A DNA stretch of 14,666 nucleotides from Gallionella sp. (GCA_024654105.1 JANLID010000124.1:1-14666); one strand, 5' to 3'; positions 8,136 to 14,663 are shown, counted from the stretch's first letter. The notes: a model not told the origin generated them from the letters alone. Translations and numbers: made by a program.

Positions 8136-10694
8136 TTATTCCGATTCATCCTCCGGCTCGGCGATGCGGCTCAACCCGGCCAGCTTCTCGCCCTTTTCCA
8201 CATTCATCAGCGTGACACCCTGAGCGGTGCGGCCCATTTCGCGGATTTCCTTGACGCGGGTGCGGATCAGCACGCCGCTGGTGCCGATCAGCATTATCTC
8301 GTCGTCGACATTCACCAGCGTCGCGGCGACAACCCTGCCGTTGCGCGGAGAAGCCTTGATCGCAATCATTCCCTGCGTACCGCGCCCGTGGCGGGTGTAC
8401 TCGACAATCGGGCTGCGTTTGCCATAACCGTTCTCGGTCGCGGTCAGCACGCTTTGCTCTTCATTCTCGGCCACCAGCAACGAGATCACGTGCTGCTTGG
8501 TGGCCAGCTTCATGCCGCGCACGCCGCGCGACGCGCGTCCGGTCGGGCGCACGTCGTTTTCATCGAAACGCACCGCCTTGCCGCCGTCCGAAAACAACAT
8601 CACATCATGCTGACCGTCGGTGACGGCGACGCCGATCAGGTGGTCACCCTCATCCAGATTGATCGCGATGATGCCGCGCTTCATCGGGCGCGAGAAATCA
8701 TTCAATGAAGTCTTCTTCACCGTGCCGTTGGCCGTGGCAAAGAACACATATTTATCTTCGACGAATTCGCTCACCGGCAGTACCGCATTGATCTTCTCAT
8801 CCGCTTCCAGCGGCAGCATGTTCACGATCGGCTTGCCGCGCGAGATGCGGCTGCCTTGCGGCACTTCATAGACCTTGAGCCAGTACACGCGGCCGCGGTT
8901 GGAGAAACACAGGATGTAATTGTGGGTGTTGGCGATAAACAGGTTGTCGATGAAATCGTCTTCCTTGGTGGCCGTGGCCTGCTTGCCGCGCCCGCCGCGC
9001 TTCTGCGCGCGGTATTCGTCCAGTTTCTGCGCCTTCATGTAACCGGTGTGTGACAGTGTGACGACCACTTCTTCCGGCGCGATCAGGTCTTCCATGCTCA
9101 TTTCCTGCGTGTGCGTGATGATCTCGCTACGGCGTTTGTCGCCAAACTGCGCTTTCACCGCAACCAATTCATCACCGATGACCTGTGTCACGCGTTCGGG
9201 CTTGGCGAGAACATCAAGCAGGTCGGCAATTTTGTCCATCACTTCGCGGTATTCGCCGACAATCTTGTCCTGCTCCAACCCGGTCAGGCGTTGCAGCCTC
9301 AATTCCAGAATCGCCTGCGCCTGCACATCGGACAGGTGGTACCCGCGCGCATTACCCTTACCCGTCAATCCGAACTCGGGTGTCAGCCCATCCGGGCGCG
9401 CCGCGTCGCTGACGCGGCTCAGCATGTCTTCCACCAATGACGAACGCCACGAACGCCCCATCAGTTCGCGTTTGGCGTCGGCCGGGGTCGGCGCAGCCTT
9501 GATCAGCGCGATGATCTCGTCCACGTTGGATAATGCCACCGCCAACCCTTCCAGAATATGGCCGCGCTCGCGTGCCTTGCGCAATTCGAAAAGCGTGCGG
9601 CGCGTGACGACTTCGCGGCGATGGCGCAGAAATGCGTCAATCACCTGTTTGAGGTTGAGCAGCTTGGGCTGGCCGTCAATGATGGCGACCATGTTGATGC
9701 CGAAACTGTCCTGCAACTGGGTATCTTTGTACAGCTTGTTGAGGATCACATCGGCGTTCTCGCCGCGCTTCAATTCGATTACCGCGCGCATGCCGGACTT
9801 GTCCGATTCGTCGCGGATCTCGGAAATGCCTTCCAGGCGTTTCTCGCGCACCAGTTCGCCGATCTTGATCAGCAAATTGGCCTTGTTCACCTGGTACGGC
9901 AGCTCATCGATGATGATAGCCTGACGTTCGCCCTTGCCGATGTCCTCGAAGTGGCAGCGCGCGCGCATCACCACGCGGCCGCGACCGGTGCGATAGCCTT
10001 CCTTCACGCCGGACAGGCCGTAGATGAAGCCCGCCGTCGGAAAGTCCGGCGCGGGAACGTATTCGATCAACTGCTCGATATCCAGATCGGGATCCTTCAG
10101 CAGCGCAAGACAGGCATCCACCACCTCGTTCAAATTATGTGGTGGAATATTGGTCGCCATGCCCACTGCGATGCCGGAGGAGCCGTTCACCAGCAGATTG
10201 GGAAAGCGCGCCGGGAATACCAGCGGCTCGTGCTCGGAACCGTCGTAGTTCGGCCCGAAATTCACCGTTTCCTTATCCAGGTCGGCAAGCAGTTCGTGGG
10301 CGATTTTAGACATGCGGATTTCGGTGTAGCGCATCGCCGCCGCATTGTCGCCGTCCACCGAACCGAAGTTGCCCTGCCCGTCCACCAGCGGGTAGCGCAG
10401 CGAAAAATTCTGCGCCATGCGCACGATGGTGTCGTACACCGCCGTGTCGCCGTGCGGATGGTATTTACCGATCACGTCACCGACGATACGCGCCGATTTC
10501 TTGTAGGCTTTATTCCAGTCGTTGGACAGCTCGTGCATGGCAAACAGCACACGGCGGTGCACCGGCTTCAGGCCGTCGCGCACATCCGGCAGCGCGCGTC
10601 CGATAATCACGCTCATCGCATAGTCCAGATAGGACTTGCGCATTTCCTCTTCAAGACTGACCGGCAGGGTTTCTTTGGCGAATTGTTGTTCCAT
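8136..10694 (-). CDS. gyrA: DNA gyrase subunit A
   Basis: GyrA is the DNA cleavage and rejoining subunit of gyrase, an A2B2 enzyme that introduces negative supercoils. It has 852 residues. The N-terminal breakage-reunion core begins EEEMRKSYLDYAMSVIIG. The quinolone region, KYHPHGDTAVYDT (78-90), has Thr84 at the E. coli Ser83 position and Asp88 at the Asp87 position; Thr is a common wild-type residue in several proteobacteria. Tyr123 (AAMRYTE) is the catalytic tyrosine. The C-terminal beta-pinwheel opens with the GyrA box QKRGGRGK (564-571), which separates gyrase from topoisomerase IV ParC. A short acidic tail (PEDESE) ends the protein. It is the first gene of the long leftward run. The ATG has no strong ribosome site: the nearest purine stretch, TTAGGT, is some 14 bases away. 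Confidence 0.99.
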   Translation of the reverse strand: MEQQFAKETLPVSLEEEMRKSYLDYAMSVIIGRALPDVRDGLKPVHRRVLFAMHELSNDWNKAYKKSARIVGDVIGKYHPHGDTAVYDTIVRMAQNFSLRYPLVDGQGNFGSVDGDNAAAMRYTEIRMSKIAHELLADLDKETVNFGPNYDGSEHEPLVFPARFPNLLVNGSSGIAVGMATNIPPHNLNEVVDACLALLKDPDLDIEQLIEYVPAPDFPTAGFIYGLSGVKEGYRTGRGRVVMRARCHFEDIGKGERQAIIIDELPYQVNKANLLIKIGELVREKRLEGISEIRDESDKSGMRAVIELKRGENADVILNKLYKDTQLQDSFGINMVAIIDGQPKLLNLKQVIDAFLRHRREVVTRRTLFELRKARERGHILEGLAVALSNVDEIIALIKAAPTPADAKRELMGRSWRSSLVEDMLSRVSDAARPDGLTPEFGLTGKGNARGYHLSDVQAQAILELRLQRLTGLEQDKIVGEYREVMDKIADLLDVLAKPERVTQVIGDELVAVKAQFGDKRRSEIITHTQEMSMEDLIAPEEVVVTLSHTGYMKAQKLDEYRAQKRGGRGKQATATKEDDFIDNLFIANTHNYILCFSNRGRVYWLKVYEVPQGSRISRGKPIVNMLPLEADEKINAVLPVSEFVEDKYVFFATANGTVKKTSLNDFSRPMKRGIIAINLDEGDHLIGVAVTDGQHDVMLFSDGGKAVRFDENDVRPTGRASRGVRGMKLATKQHVISLLVAENEEQSVLTATENGYGKRSPIVEYTRHGRGTQGMIAIKASPRNGRVVAATLVNVDDEIMLIGTSGVLIRTRVKEIREMGRTAQGVTLMNVEKGEKLAGLSRIAEPEDESE

Positions 10695-10739
10695 GAATTT
10701 TGCTTTGACCTAAGGCAATTGACGCATAACAAAGCGCGC

Positions 10740-10768
10740 ATTTTAGCACAGCGGCACAGCCCCAAGCC
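10740..10768 (-). promoter_or_regulatory. Possible gyrA promoter
   Basis: On the minus strand a TAAAAT -10 box lies at 10745-10740, with a poor -35 (GGCTTG) 17 bases upstream. It would start transcription about 50 bases before the gyrA ATG. The -35 match is weak, so this is a tentative placement. Confidence 0.35.
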
Positions 10769-10791
10769 ACCCGCATGTATGGCGATAGCAT

Positions 10792-10826
10792 TTGGCCGAA
10801 GCGGCAAGTTTTGTTACAGTTGCCGC
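10792..10826 (+). promoter_or_regulatory. Possible ubiG promoter with overlapping inverted repeat
   Basis: TTGGCC (10792-10797) and TACAGT (10815-10820) are spaced by 17 bases, each matching 4 of 6 consensus bases. An inverted repeat, GCGGCAA (10801-10807) with TTGCCGC (10820-10826), covers the spacer and the -10 edge, where a repressor operator would sit. Operator function is inference only. Confidence 0.4.
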
Positions 10827-10848
10827 CTCATCAATCAGGGCAAATGCC

Positions 10849-11559
10849 ATGACCAACGCCGACCCTGCCGAACTGGAAAAATTCTCGCAGCTCGCCCACA
10901 AGTGGTGGGATCCGCACAGCGAATTCAAACCGCTGCACGACATCAACCCGCTGCGTCTCGGCTATATCGACCGGCATGCCGGCCTGGCCGGGAAGACCGT
11001 GCTGGATGTAGGCTGCGGCGGCGGCATCCTGTCGGAAAGCATGGCGGGATTGAACGCGAATGTCAGCGGCATCGACCTTTCCGACAAGGCCCTGCAAGTC
11101 GCCAGGCTGCACCTGCTGGAAAGCGGCAAACGGGTCAACTATCACAAGATTGCCGTGGAAGAGTTGGCCGACGAGCAGCCCGGCCACTACGATGTCGTCA
11201 CCTGCCTGGAAATGCTCGAACATGTGCCTGATCCGCAGAGCGCGGTAGCGGCCTGCGCCAAGCTGGTCAAGCCGGACGGCTGGGTATTCTTCTCCACGCT
11301 CAACCGCAACCCGAAATCCTATCTGTTCGCCGTGGTCGGTGCGGAATATGTGCTCAACCTGCTGCCGCGCGGCACGCACGATTACGACAAGTTCATCAAA
11401 CCCTCCGAACTCGCGCAATTCTGCCGCAACGCGGGTTTGAGCGTGGCCGATCTGACCGGCATGAGCTACAACCCGCTCAGCAAGGTTTATTCACTGGGCA
11501 ACGACACGGATGTGAACTACATGATCGCCTGCCGCGATCAGAGGGCAGATGACAGATGA
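10849..11559 (+). CDS. ubiG: Ubiquinone biosynthesis O-methyltransferase (3-demethylubiquinol / polyprenyl-catechol)
   Basis: UbiG carries out both O-methylations of the ubiquinone ring with SAM and works with the Ubi complex near the inner membrane. From this ATG it has 236 residues, close to the roughly 240 of E. coli. The start TNADPAELEKFSQLAHKWWDP matches the family start exactly. An in-frame ATG 57 bases upstream would add a tail the family lacks and overlaps the probable promoter; AGGG lies 8 bases before the chosen ATG. SAM-binding motif I is VLDVGCGGGILSE (51-63), followed by GIDLS (74-78). CLEMLEHVPDP and FFSTLNRNPKSYLFAVVGAEYVLNLLPRGTHDY are typical UbiG blocks. The last residues (RADDR) come from a heptanucleotide repeat rather than from the conserved protein. 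The TGA overlaps the gph ATG as ATGA. Confidence 0.95.
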   Translation: MTNADPAELEKFSQLAHKWWDPHSEFKPLHDINPLRLGYIDRHAGLAGKTVLDVGCGGGILSESMAGLNANVSGIDLSDKALQVARLHLLESGKRVNYHKIAVEELADEQPGHYDVVTCLEMLEHVPDPQSAVAACAKLVKPDGWVFFSTLNRNPKSYLFAVVGAEYVLNLLPRGTHDYDKFIKPSELAQFCRNAGLSVADLTGMSYNPLSKVYSLGNDTDVNYMIACRDQRADDR

Positions 11560-11569
11560 TAGATGACAG
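11542..11569. repeat. Tandem heptanucleotide repeat, left set (four units, consensus NNGACAG)
   Basis: Four units in tandem: AGGGCAG, ATGACAG, ATGATAG, ATGACAG. They encode the end of UbiG and contain the ATGA overlap with gph. The same heptad occurs inverted about 60 bases downstream. Confidence 0.8.
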
Positions 11570-12314
11570 AAGTTTTGTTGCCGCTAAGCGGCAATCTTTC
11601 AATAAAGGCGTGGCACAGCCGCTCAACACTCTGTCCTCTGTCCCCTGTCCCCTGTCCTCTGTCGTTAAAGCAGCCCTGTTCGACCTCGACGGCACCTTCG
11701 CCGACACCGCGCCCGACCTCGCCGCCGCGCTGAACCATACCCGCGCCGCGCGCAACCTGGCGCCGCTGCCGCCGGATATCATCAGGCCGCAAGCCTCGCA
11801 CGGCTCGCGCGGCCTGCTCAGGCTCGGCTTCGATATCGAGCCGGGCGCTCCCGATTACGACACACTGCGCGACATTTTTCTCGACTATTACGAACGCAAC
11901 ATCTGCGTCCACACGCGGCTGTTCTCCGGCATGGCCGAATTGATCGCCGAACTGGAGCAACGCGGCATCCAATGGGGCATCGTCACCAACAAGCCGCACC
12001 GCTACACCGTCCCGTTGATGCAGGCACTGGGTTACGCCGGGCGCGCCGCCTGCCTCATCAGCGGCGACACCTGCGCGCAAGCCAAGCCGCATCCCGACCC
12101 GCTATTTAAAGCCTGTGAGCTGATCGGCGTTTCACCTGAACAATGCCTGTATCTCGGCGACGACCTGCGCGACATTCAGGCCGCCAACGCCGCCGCCATG
12201 CCCGGCATCATCGCCAACTACGGCTACATCAACGGCGACGCCTCGGAGGCAAACTGGAACGCCCAGGGCAGCGTGGACAAACCGATGGAACTTATCCGCT
12301 TTCTTACCCTCTGA
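11556..12314 (+). CDS. gph: Phosphoglycolate phosphatase-like HAD hydrolase with repeat-derived N-terminal extension
   Basis: Gph dephosphorylates 2-phosphoglycolate, which arises from DNA repair and oxygenase side reactions; the ubiG-gph pair is common in proteobacteria. The 252-residue protein has all four HAD motifs: DLDGTFAD (43-50, nucleophile Asp43 and acid/base Asp45), Thr144 (IVTNKPH), Lys177 (AKPHPDP) and GDD (201-203). The usual start lies just before KAALFDLDGT, but no ATG is available there. The open frame instead begins 37 residues upstream, overlapping the ubiG stop. That extension is encoded by two heptanucleotide repeat sets and the spacer between them. AGAGGG lies about 10 bases upstream of the ATG. 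An in-frame GTG at 11610 is another start option. MupP- or other HAD activities of the same subfamily cannot be excluded. Confidence 0.88.
   Translation: MIDDRSFVAAKRQSFNKGVAQPLNTLSSVPCPLSSVVKAALFDLDGTFADTAPDLAAALNHTRAARNLAPLPPDIIRPQASHGSRGLLRLGFDIEPGAPDYDTLRDIFLDYYERNICVHTRLFSGMAELIAELEQRGIQWGIVTNKPHRYTVPLMQALGYAGRAACLISGDTCAQAKPHPDPLFKACELIGVSPEQCLYLGDDLRDIQAANAAAMPGIIANYGYINGDASEANWNAQGSVDKPMELIRFLTL
11578..11594. repeat. Near-perfect palindrome TTGCCGCTAAGCGGCAA inside the gph extension
   Basis: Eight-base arms around one central base. The same half-site (TTGCCGC/GCGGCAA) forms the inverted repeat at the ubiG promoter, and both copies adjoin the 10-mer AAGTTTTGTT (10806-10815 and 11570-11579). 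Confidence 0.7.
11631..11665. repeat. Tandem heptanucleotide repeat, right set (five units, CTGTCCY)
   Basis: Five contiguous units: CTGTCCT, CTGTCCC, CTGTCCC, CTGTCCT, CTGTCGT. Read on the other strand they are NNGACAG, the same heptad as the left set, so the two sets form an inverted pair. They are translated as LSSVPCPLSSVV in the Gph extension. Confidence 0.85.
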
Positions 12315-12330
12315 CTCCGCGTGCTACAAT
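12301..12330 (+). promoter_or_regulatory. Probable ssrA promoter
   Basis: TACAAT at 12325-12330 is a good -10 box and lies 30 bases before the mature tmRNA end, overlapping the last codons of gph. A -35 at about 12301-12306 (TTCTTA) is poor. The short leader would be removed by RNase P. Confidence 0.45.
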
Positions 12331-12359
12331 TCGGCACGTTTTGAAACAAACAACGAACC

Positions 12360-12728
12360 GGGGACGACTTGGCTTCGACGTGGGTTACAAAGCAGCGTAG
12401 GGCATACCGAGGACCCGCCACCTCGTAAATCAGCTGGAAAAAACTAGTCGCAAACGACGAAACGTACGCTTTAGCTGCTTAGTCAGCTAGACCTCACACC
12501 CTGCTGTCTGTGGAGGGGCTCAAAGTCGCAAGACTGAGATGAGTGAGGTAAATTACACAGAATCGTGTCGGGCAGGGTCACTTTGCTCGAAGCTAAAACC
12601 AAGGTGACTCGTCCTTTACCAGCCCGCCGGTTGGCGTGTACGGGATCAAATCAAACAGCCAGGCTAAGTATGTAGAACTATCTGTAGAGTACTTGCGGAC
12701 GCGGGTTCAATTCCCGCCGTCTCCACCA
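12360..12728 (+). ncRNA. ssrA: Transfer-messenger RNA (tmRNA)
   Basis: tmRNA rescues stalled ribosomes together with SmpB and adds a degradation tag. The 5' end GGGGACG pairs with CGTCTCC near the 3' end (one G-U) to form the acceptor stem, and the gene encodes its own CCA. The T arm is GGGTTCAATTCCCGC. The tag frame begins at the resume codon GCA (12450-12452) and reads ANDETYALAA, then TAG at 12480-12482. This closely follows the E. coli tag ANDENYALAA. Its length of 369 bases is typical of the one-piece form. Pseudoknot-rich sequence fills the region between tag and T arm. Confidence 0.98.
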
Positions 12729-12729
12729 A

Positions 12730-12772
12730 CAAAACAAAAAGCTCACCCCTTGCGGGTGGGCTTTTTGTTTTG
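12730..12772 (+). terminator. Strong Rho-independent terminator of ssrA
   Basis: A 19-base-pair stem (12730-12748 with 12754-12772, one G-U pair) closes a five-base CTTGC loop. Its 5' arm is A-rich and its 3' arm carries the T runs CTTTTTGTTTT. It begins two bases after the tmRNA CCA. Confidence 0.9.
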
Positions 12773-12869
12773 GTAGTGACACTGTGGAATCGAATCCGCG
12801 TCCGGTACGGGCGCGGGGTGGAGGGCGTTAAACAAACAGCACCTGCGTGCTGTTTGTAGCCCGGAGCGG

Positions 12870-12889
12870 CATTCGCTTGCAAGCGAATG
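12870..12889. repeat. Perfect 20-base palindrome
   Basis: CATTCGCTTGCAAGCGAATG equals its own reverse complement. It lies 12 bases after another perfect hairpin. It could be a protein-binding dyad or the stem of an RNA hairpin. Confidence 0.75.
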
Positions 12890-12919
12890 TGCGGCCTGCA
12901 AGGCCAATTCCCACTACTG

Positions 12920-12944
12920 ACGACACCCTCGCGGTGTCGTTTTT
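12920..12944 (+). terminator. Second Rho-independent terminator
   Basis: An 8-bp stem (ACGACACC with GGTGTCGT), loop CTCGC, followed by a T run (GTTTTTG). It points along the plus strand, so it either backs up the ssrA terminator or ends an RNA made from the structured stretch. The reverse strand lacks a T run after the stem, so it is not an obvious end for the minus-strand DUF3037 gene. Confidence 0.75.
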
Positions 12945-12981
12945 GTTTGATGATTGGATATTGAACTAATATTCGCCGCAG

Positions 12982-13812
12982 CTAAATTCGAGCGAACTCG
13001 ACGATCCTCTCGGTTTGGATAGAAGGCACCACCCAAACATCATTGGCCGCCATTTTGGCTGTGATTTCCTGGAACATGTCGAAGCGCTCACCACGAGCTT
13101 CGTCCGGCCCCTGTACAGGGAACAGCACTTGCTCTGGCAACAAACGTAGCGACCGTAACTTATTTACCTTGCCCAGCCACGCCCATCCATGATCGTAGAT
13201 TTGCGCAGGGTCTTCATGCGCCAGATACAAAGGTTTAATCGCCTTTACTGCTCGCTCAGCCTCACGATGCACAAAGGGTAGCTTTGCATGGTATGTAGTT
13301 ACATCGCCAAGCATCTCGGGCTGATATTGCTTGTTCAACTTCGCATCCACCAACACCTTGCGCACAGTTTTATCAAGCAACTGCTGTTCGTGATAGGCCT
13401 TGGTCGCGAAATTGCGTTCCACATAATGACCAAACAACTCATCCAGTTGCTGTGCGGGATCATCTGCCAGCACCACGCGCACATTGTCAAAACGCATCAT
13501 CGCTTCGCGCTGACGAGTGAGTTCGCCAAACAAATGACGTGCAAGCTCCACATCCATCGTGCGATCCGGCTGGTGAGCGAGCCAATTGCGGATGCGTTTC
13601 AACTCCTGCTTAAAATCATTGGTCGCACGGCGATATATCCCCGAATCCAGTTCTTCAAAAAAAGCCGTGATACGACGGACACGCGCCAACAATTTAAACT
13701 CGAAGAAGCCCGCATCGGGACACAACATCACAATGCCCACATTGGCAAATTCGCCGGTTTCCAGATATGGGAGGAAACGGACGATAGCGTACTGACACGC
13801 GTATTTTTTCAT
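12982..13812 (-). CDS. DUF3037 domain protein, partner of the HipA-family kinase
   Basis: The protein has 276 residues from the ATG at 13812. The N-terminal block CQYAIVRFLPYLETGEFANVGIVMLCP (residues 6-32), with EFANVGIVM as its core, is the mark of DUF3037. The rest is mixed alpha/beta with no transmembrane segment, signal peptide or catalytic motif that I can name. DUF3037 genes are often found next to HipA-like kinases. I chose the ATG because GGAGGG lies 7 bases upstream; a TTG 15 bases earlier overlaps that site. The ATG overlaps the kinase TGA as ATGA, so the two are translationally coupled and probably act together. Function is unknown; it could be a substrate, regulator or effector of the kinase. 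Confidence 0.82.
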   Translation of the reverse strand: MKKYACQYAIVRFLPYLETGEFANVGIVMLCPDAGFFEFKLLARVRRITAFFEELDSGIYRRATNDFKQELKRIRNWLAHQPDRTMDVELARHLFGELTRQREAMMRFDNVRVVLADDPAQQLDELFGHYVERNFATKAYHEQQLLDKTVRKVLVDAKLNKQYQPEMLGDVTTYHAKLPFVHREAERAVKAIKPLYLAHEDPAQIYDHGWAWLGKVNKLRSLRLLPEQVLFPVQGPDEARGERFDMFQEITAKMAANDVWVVPSIQTERIVEFARI

Positions 13813-14558
13813 CTCGCTACCCTCCAAAAATCGTTTTTCATAAATCGCCTCAAAAACTCACGTACTTCGTCGCGGTTAAAACTGGTGGGAACCCCATTAT
13901 CCACCAACCACCATTCGGGAGGAACATTATCGCAAGCAGGATCGAATTCGGCAAACGCAGCCGCCAAACGGTCTCGGTATGTTTCGCGGTCTATCAAGTC
14001 ATCAAAGATCGCCATCAAACTTTCATGAAAAACATGCAGTTCTGCAAATCGTTGCGGGTCAAAATCATTATCGAATGCCTGGTTATGATCAATGACAGTC
14101 AGCCTTGAATGCTGCAAATCCCACAACAAATTGGGATTACCGCCTCTTTCGGTCAAGGTTCGATCTGCGTTATGAATCCACCAATCAAATAGCACCACAT
14201 CTTTTCGAGTCCGCACATCCACTTGAGGTAGATGAGACATTGAAAATTCCTGCACGTGCGGCAGCGCCTTGGAACCAAAGGCCAGCCCGGCACCCAGCTC
14301 ATTGGCATCATCCCTGCCGCACCACTTGATCAACTCCTGCGGCACCTCGACGATTTCAAAGTCCGCAATAGGCAGGCCAAAGCTACGTGCCAGCCGACTA
14401 CCCACATACTCAGCAATCAAGCTTTGTTTACCTGCACCATGACCTTTGACAAAATAGGCCTGCCCATCCTCGCAACGACAATAGAACGGCTTGGTGATTC
14501 CCTGGATAGAGCGGTCGAGAATCTCAACAATCTGGATAGCCAACATATCCTCCTGCAT
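13809..14558 (-). CDS. HipA-family kinase-like protein, compact form
   Basis: The protein is up to 249 residues, much shorter than the roughly 440 of E. coli HipA, and lacks its N-terminal subdomain. Visible marks are VEILDRSIQGITKPFYCR (11-28), YFVKGHGAG (35-43, with the ATP-binding Lys38), FDWWIHNADRT (124-134, the catalytic-loop region with Asn130 and Asp132), GGNPNLLWD (139-147) and VIDHNQAFD (155-163, the metal-binding DxN/D-like site). HipA kinases phosphorylate Ser or Thr of a target (GltX in E. coli) and cause growth arrest; whether this one does is unknown. No HipB-like helix-turn-helix antitoxin precedes it in the window. The start is uncertain: ATG at 14558 or 14546, or a TTG at 14543 that has AGGAGG at a better distance. 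Sequence is AT-richer than gyrA (28/60 G+C at 14101-14160). Confidence 0.82.
   Translation of the reverse strand: MQEDMLAIQIVEILDRSIQGITKPFYCRCEDGQAYFVKGHGAGKQSLIAEYVGSRLARSFGLPIADFEIVEVPQELIKWCGRDDANELGAGLAFGSKALPHVQEFSMSHLPQVDVRTRKDVVLFDWWIHNADRTLTERGGNPNLLWDLQHSRLTVIDHNQAFDNDFDPQRFAELHVFHESLMAIFDDLIDRETYRDRLAAAFAEFDPACDNVPPEWWLVDNGVPTSFNRDEVREFLRRFMKNDFWRVAR
13820..13825 (-). promoter_or_regulatory. Ribosome binding site (GGAGGG) fixing the DUF3037 start
   Basis: GGAGGG on the minus strand lies inside the 3' end of the kinase gene, 7 bases before the ATG at 13812. It supports translation of DUF3037 from that ATG rather than the overlapping upstream TTG. Confidence 0.7.
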
Positions 14559-14610
14559 TCATCTCATATCGCACACGCACAACCAAATCCACGCCTAAAA
14601 ATGCGCAACC

Positions 14611-14663
14611 GATACTTTAAGTTTTCTCTCACAATCGCCCCGCTTCCAAAAAACTGAAGTATC
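14611..14663. promoter_or_regulatory. Imperfect inverted repeat upstream of the kinase gene
   Basis: GATACTTTAAGTTTT (14611-14625) and AAAACTGAAGTATC (14650-14663) pair apart from a one-base offset and mismatch, with 24 bases between the arms. It lies about 50-105 bases upstream of the kinase start, a position fitting an operator for the module. It could also belong to a gene beyond the window. No convincing -10/-35 pair was found there. Confidence 0.4.

Larger units (their letters stand above)
12773..12981. other. Gene-free, strongly structured stretch after ssrA
   Basis: No convincing gene is present. It contains an 11-bp hairpin (12832-12842 with 12847-12857, loop CTGC), a perfect 20-base palindrome (12870-12889), a short GGCCT/AGGCC hairpin (about 12893-12905), and an outer pairing of GGTAGTG (12772-12778) with CACTACT (12912-12918). 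It ends in a second terminator. This arrangement could be a small structured RNA or a degenerate repeat element; I do not recognise a family. Confidence 0.5.

Noticed and set aside
6000..8150. ParA-like gene read as part of a chromosome or plasmid partition locus
   Set aside because: No ParB-like gene, parS-like palindrome or iteron array was seen nearby.
9558..11231. Long plus-strand open frame (557 codons) across gyrA and the start of ubiG
   Set aside because: It is the antisense shadow of gyrA continuing out of frame into ubiG. The protein has low complexity (His, Arg, Gln rich) with no recognisable domain.
11631..11665. Heptad array considered as a CRISPR or regulator iteron array
   Set aside because: Units are 7 bases in direct contact with no spacers, and they lie in a translated frame.
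12772..12805. tRNA-like T-arm (ATTCGATTCC on the minus strand) ending ACTACCA beside the ssrA terminator
   Set aside because: The flanking bases do not form a five-base T stem, and no acceptor, D or anticodon arm is present.
12664..12882. Minus-strand open frame of 72 residues containing VETAGIEPASAS
   Set aside because: It runs antisense through the tmRNA 3' end, the terminator and the structured stretch. The ETAGIEPASAS string is the familiar translation artefact of tmRNA/tRNA 3' ends.
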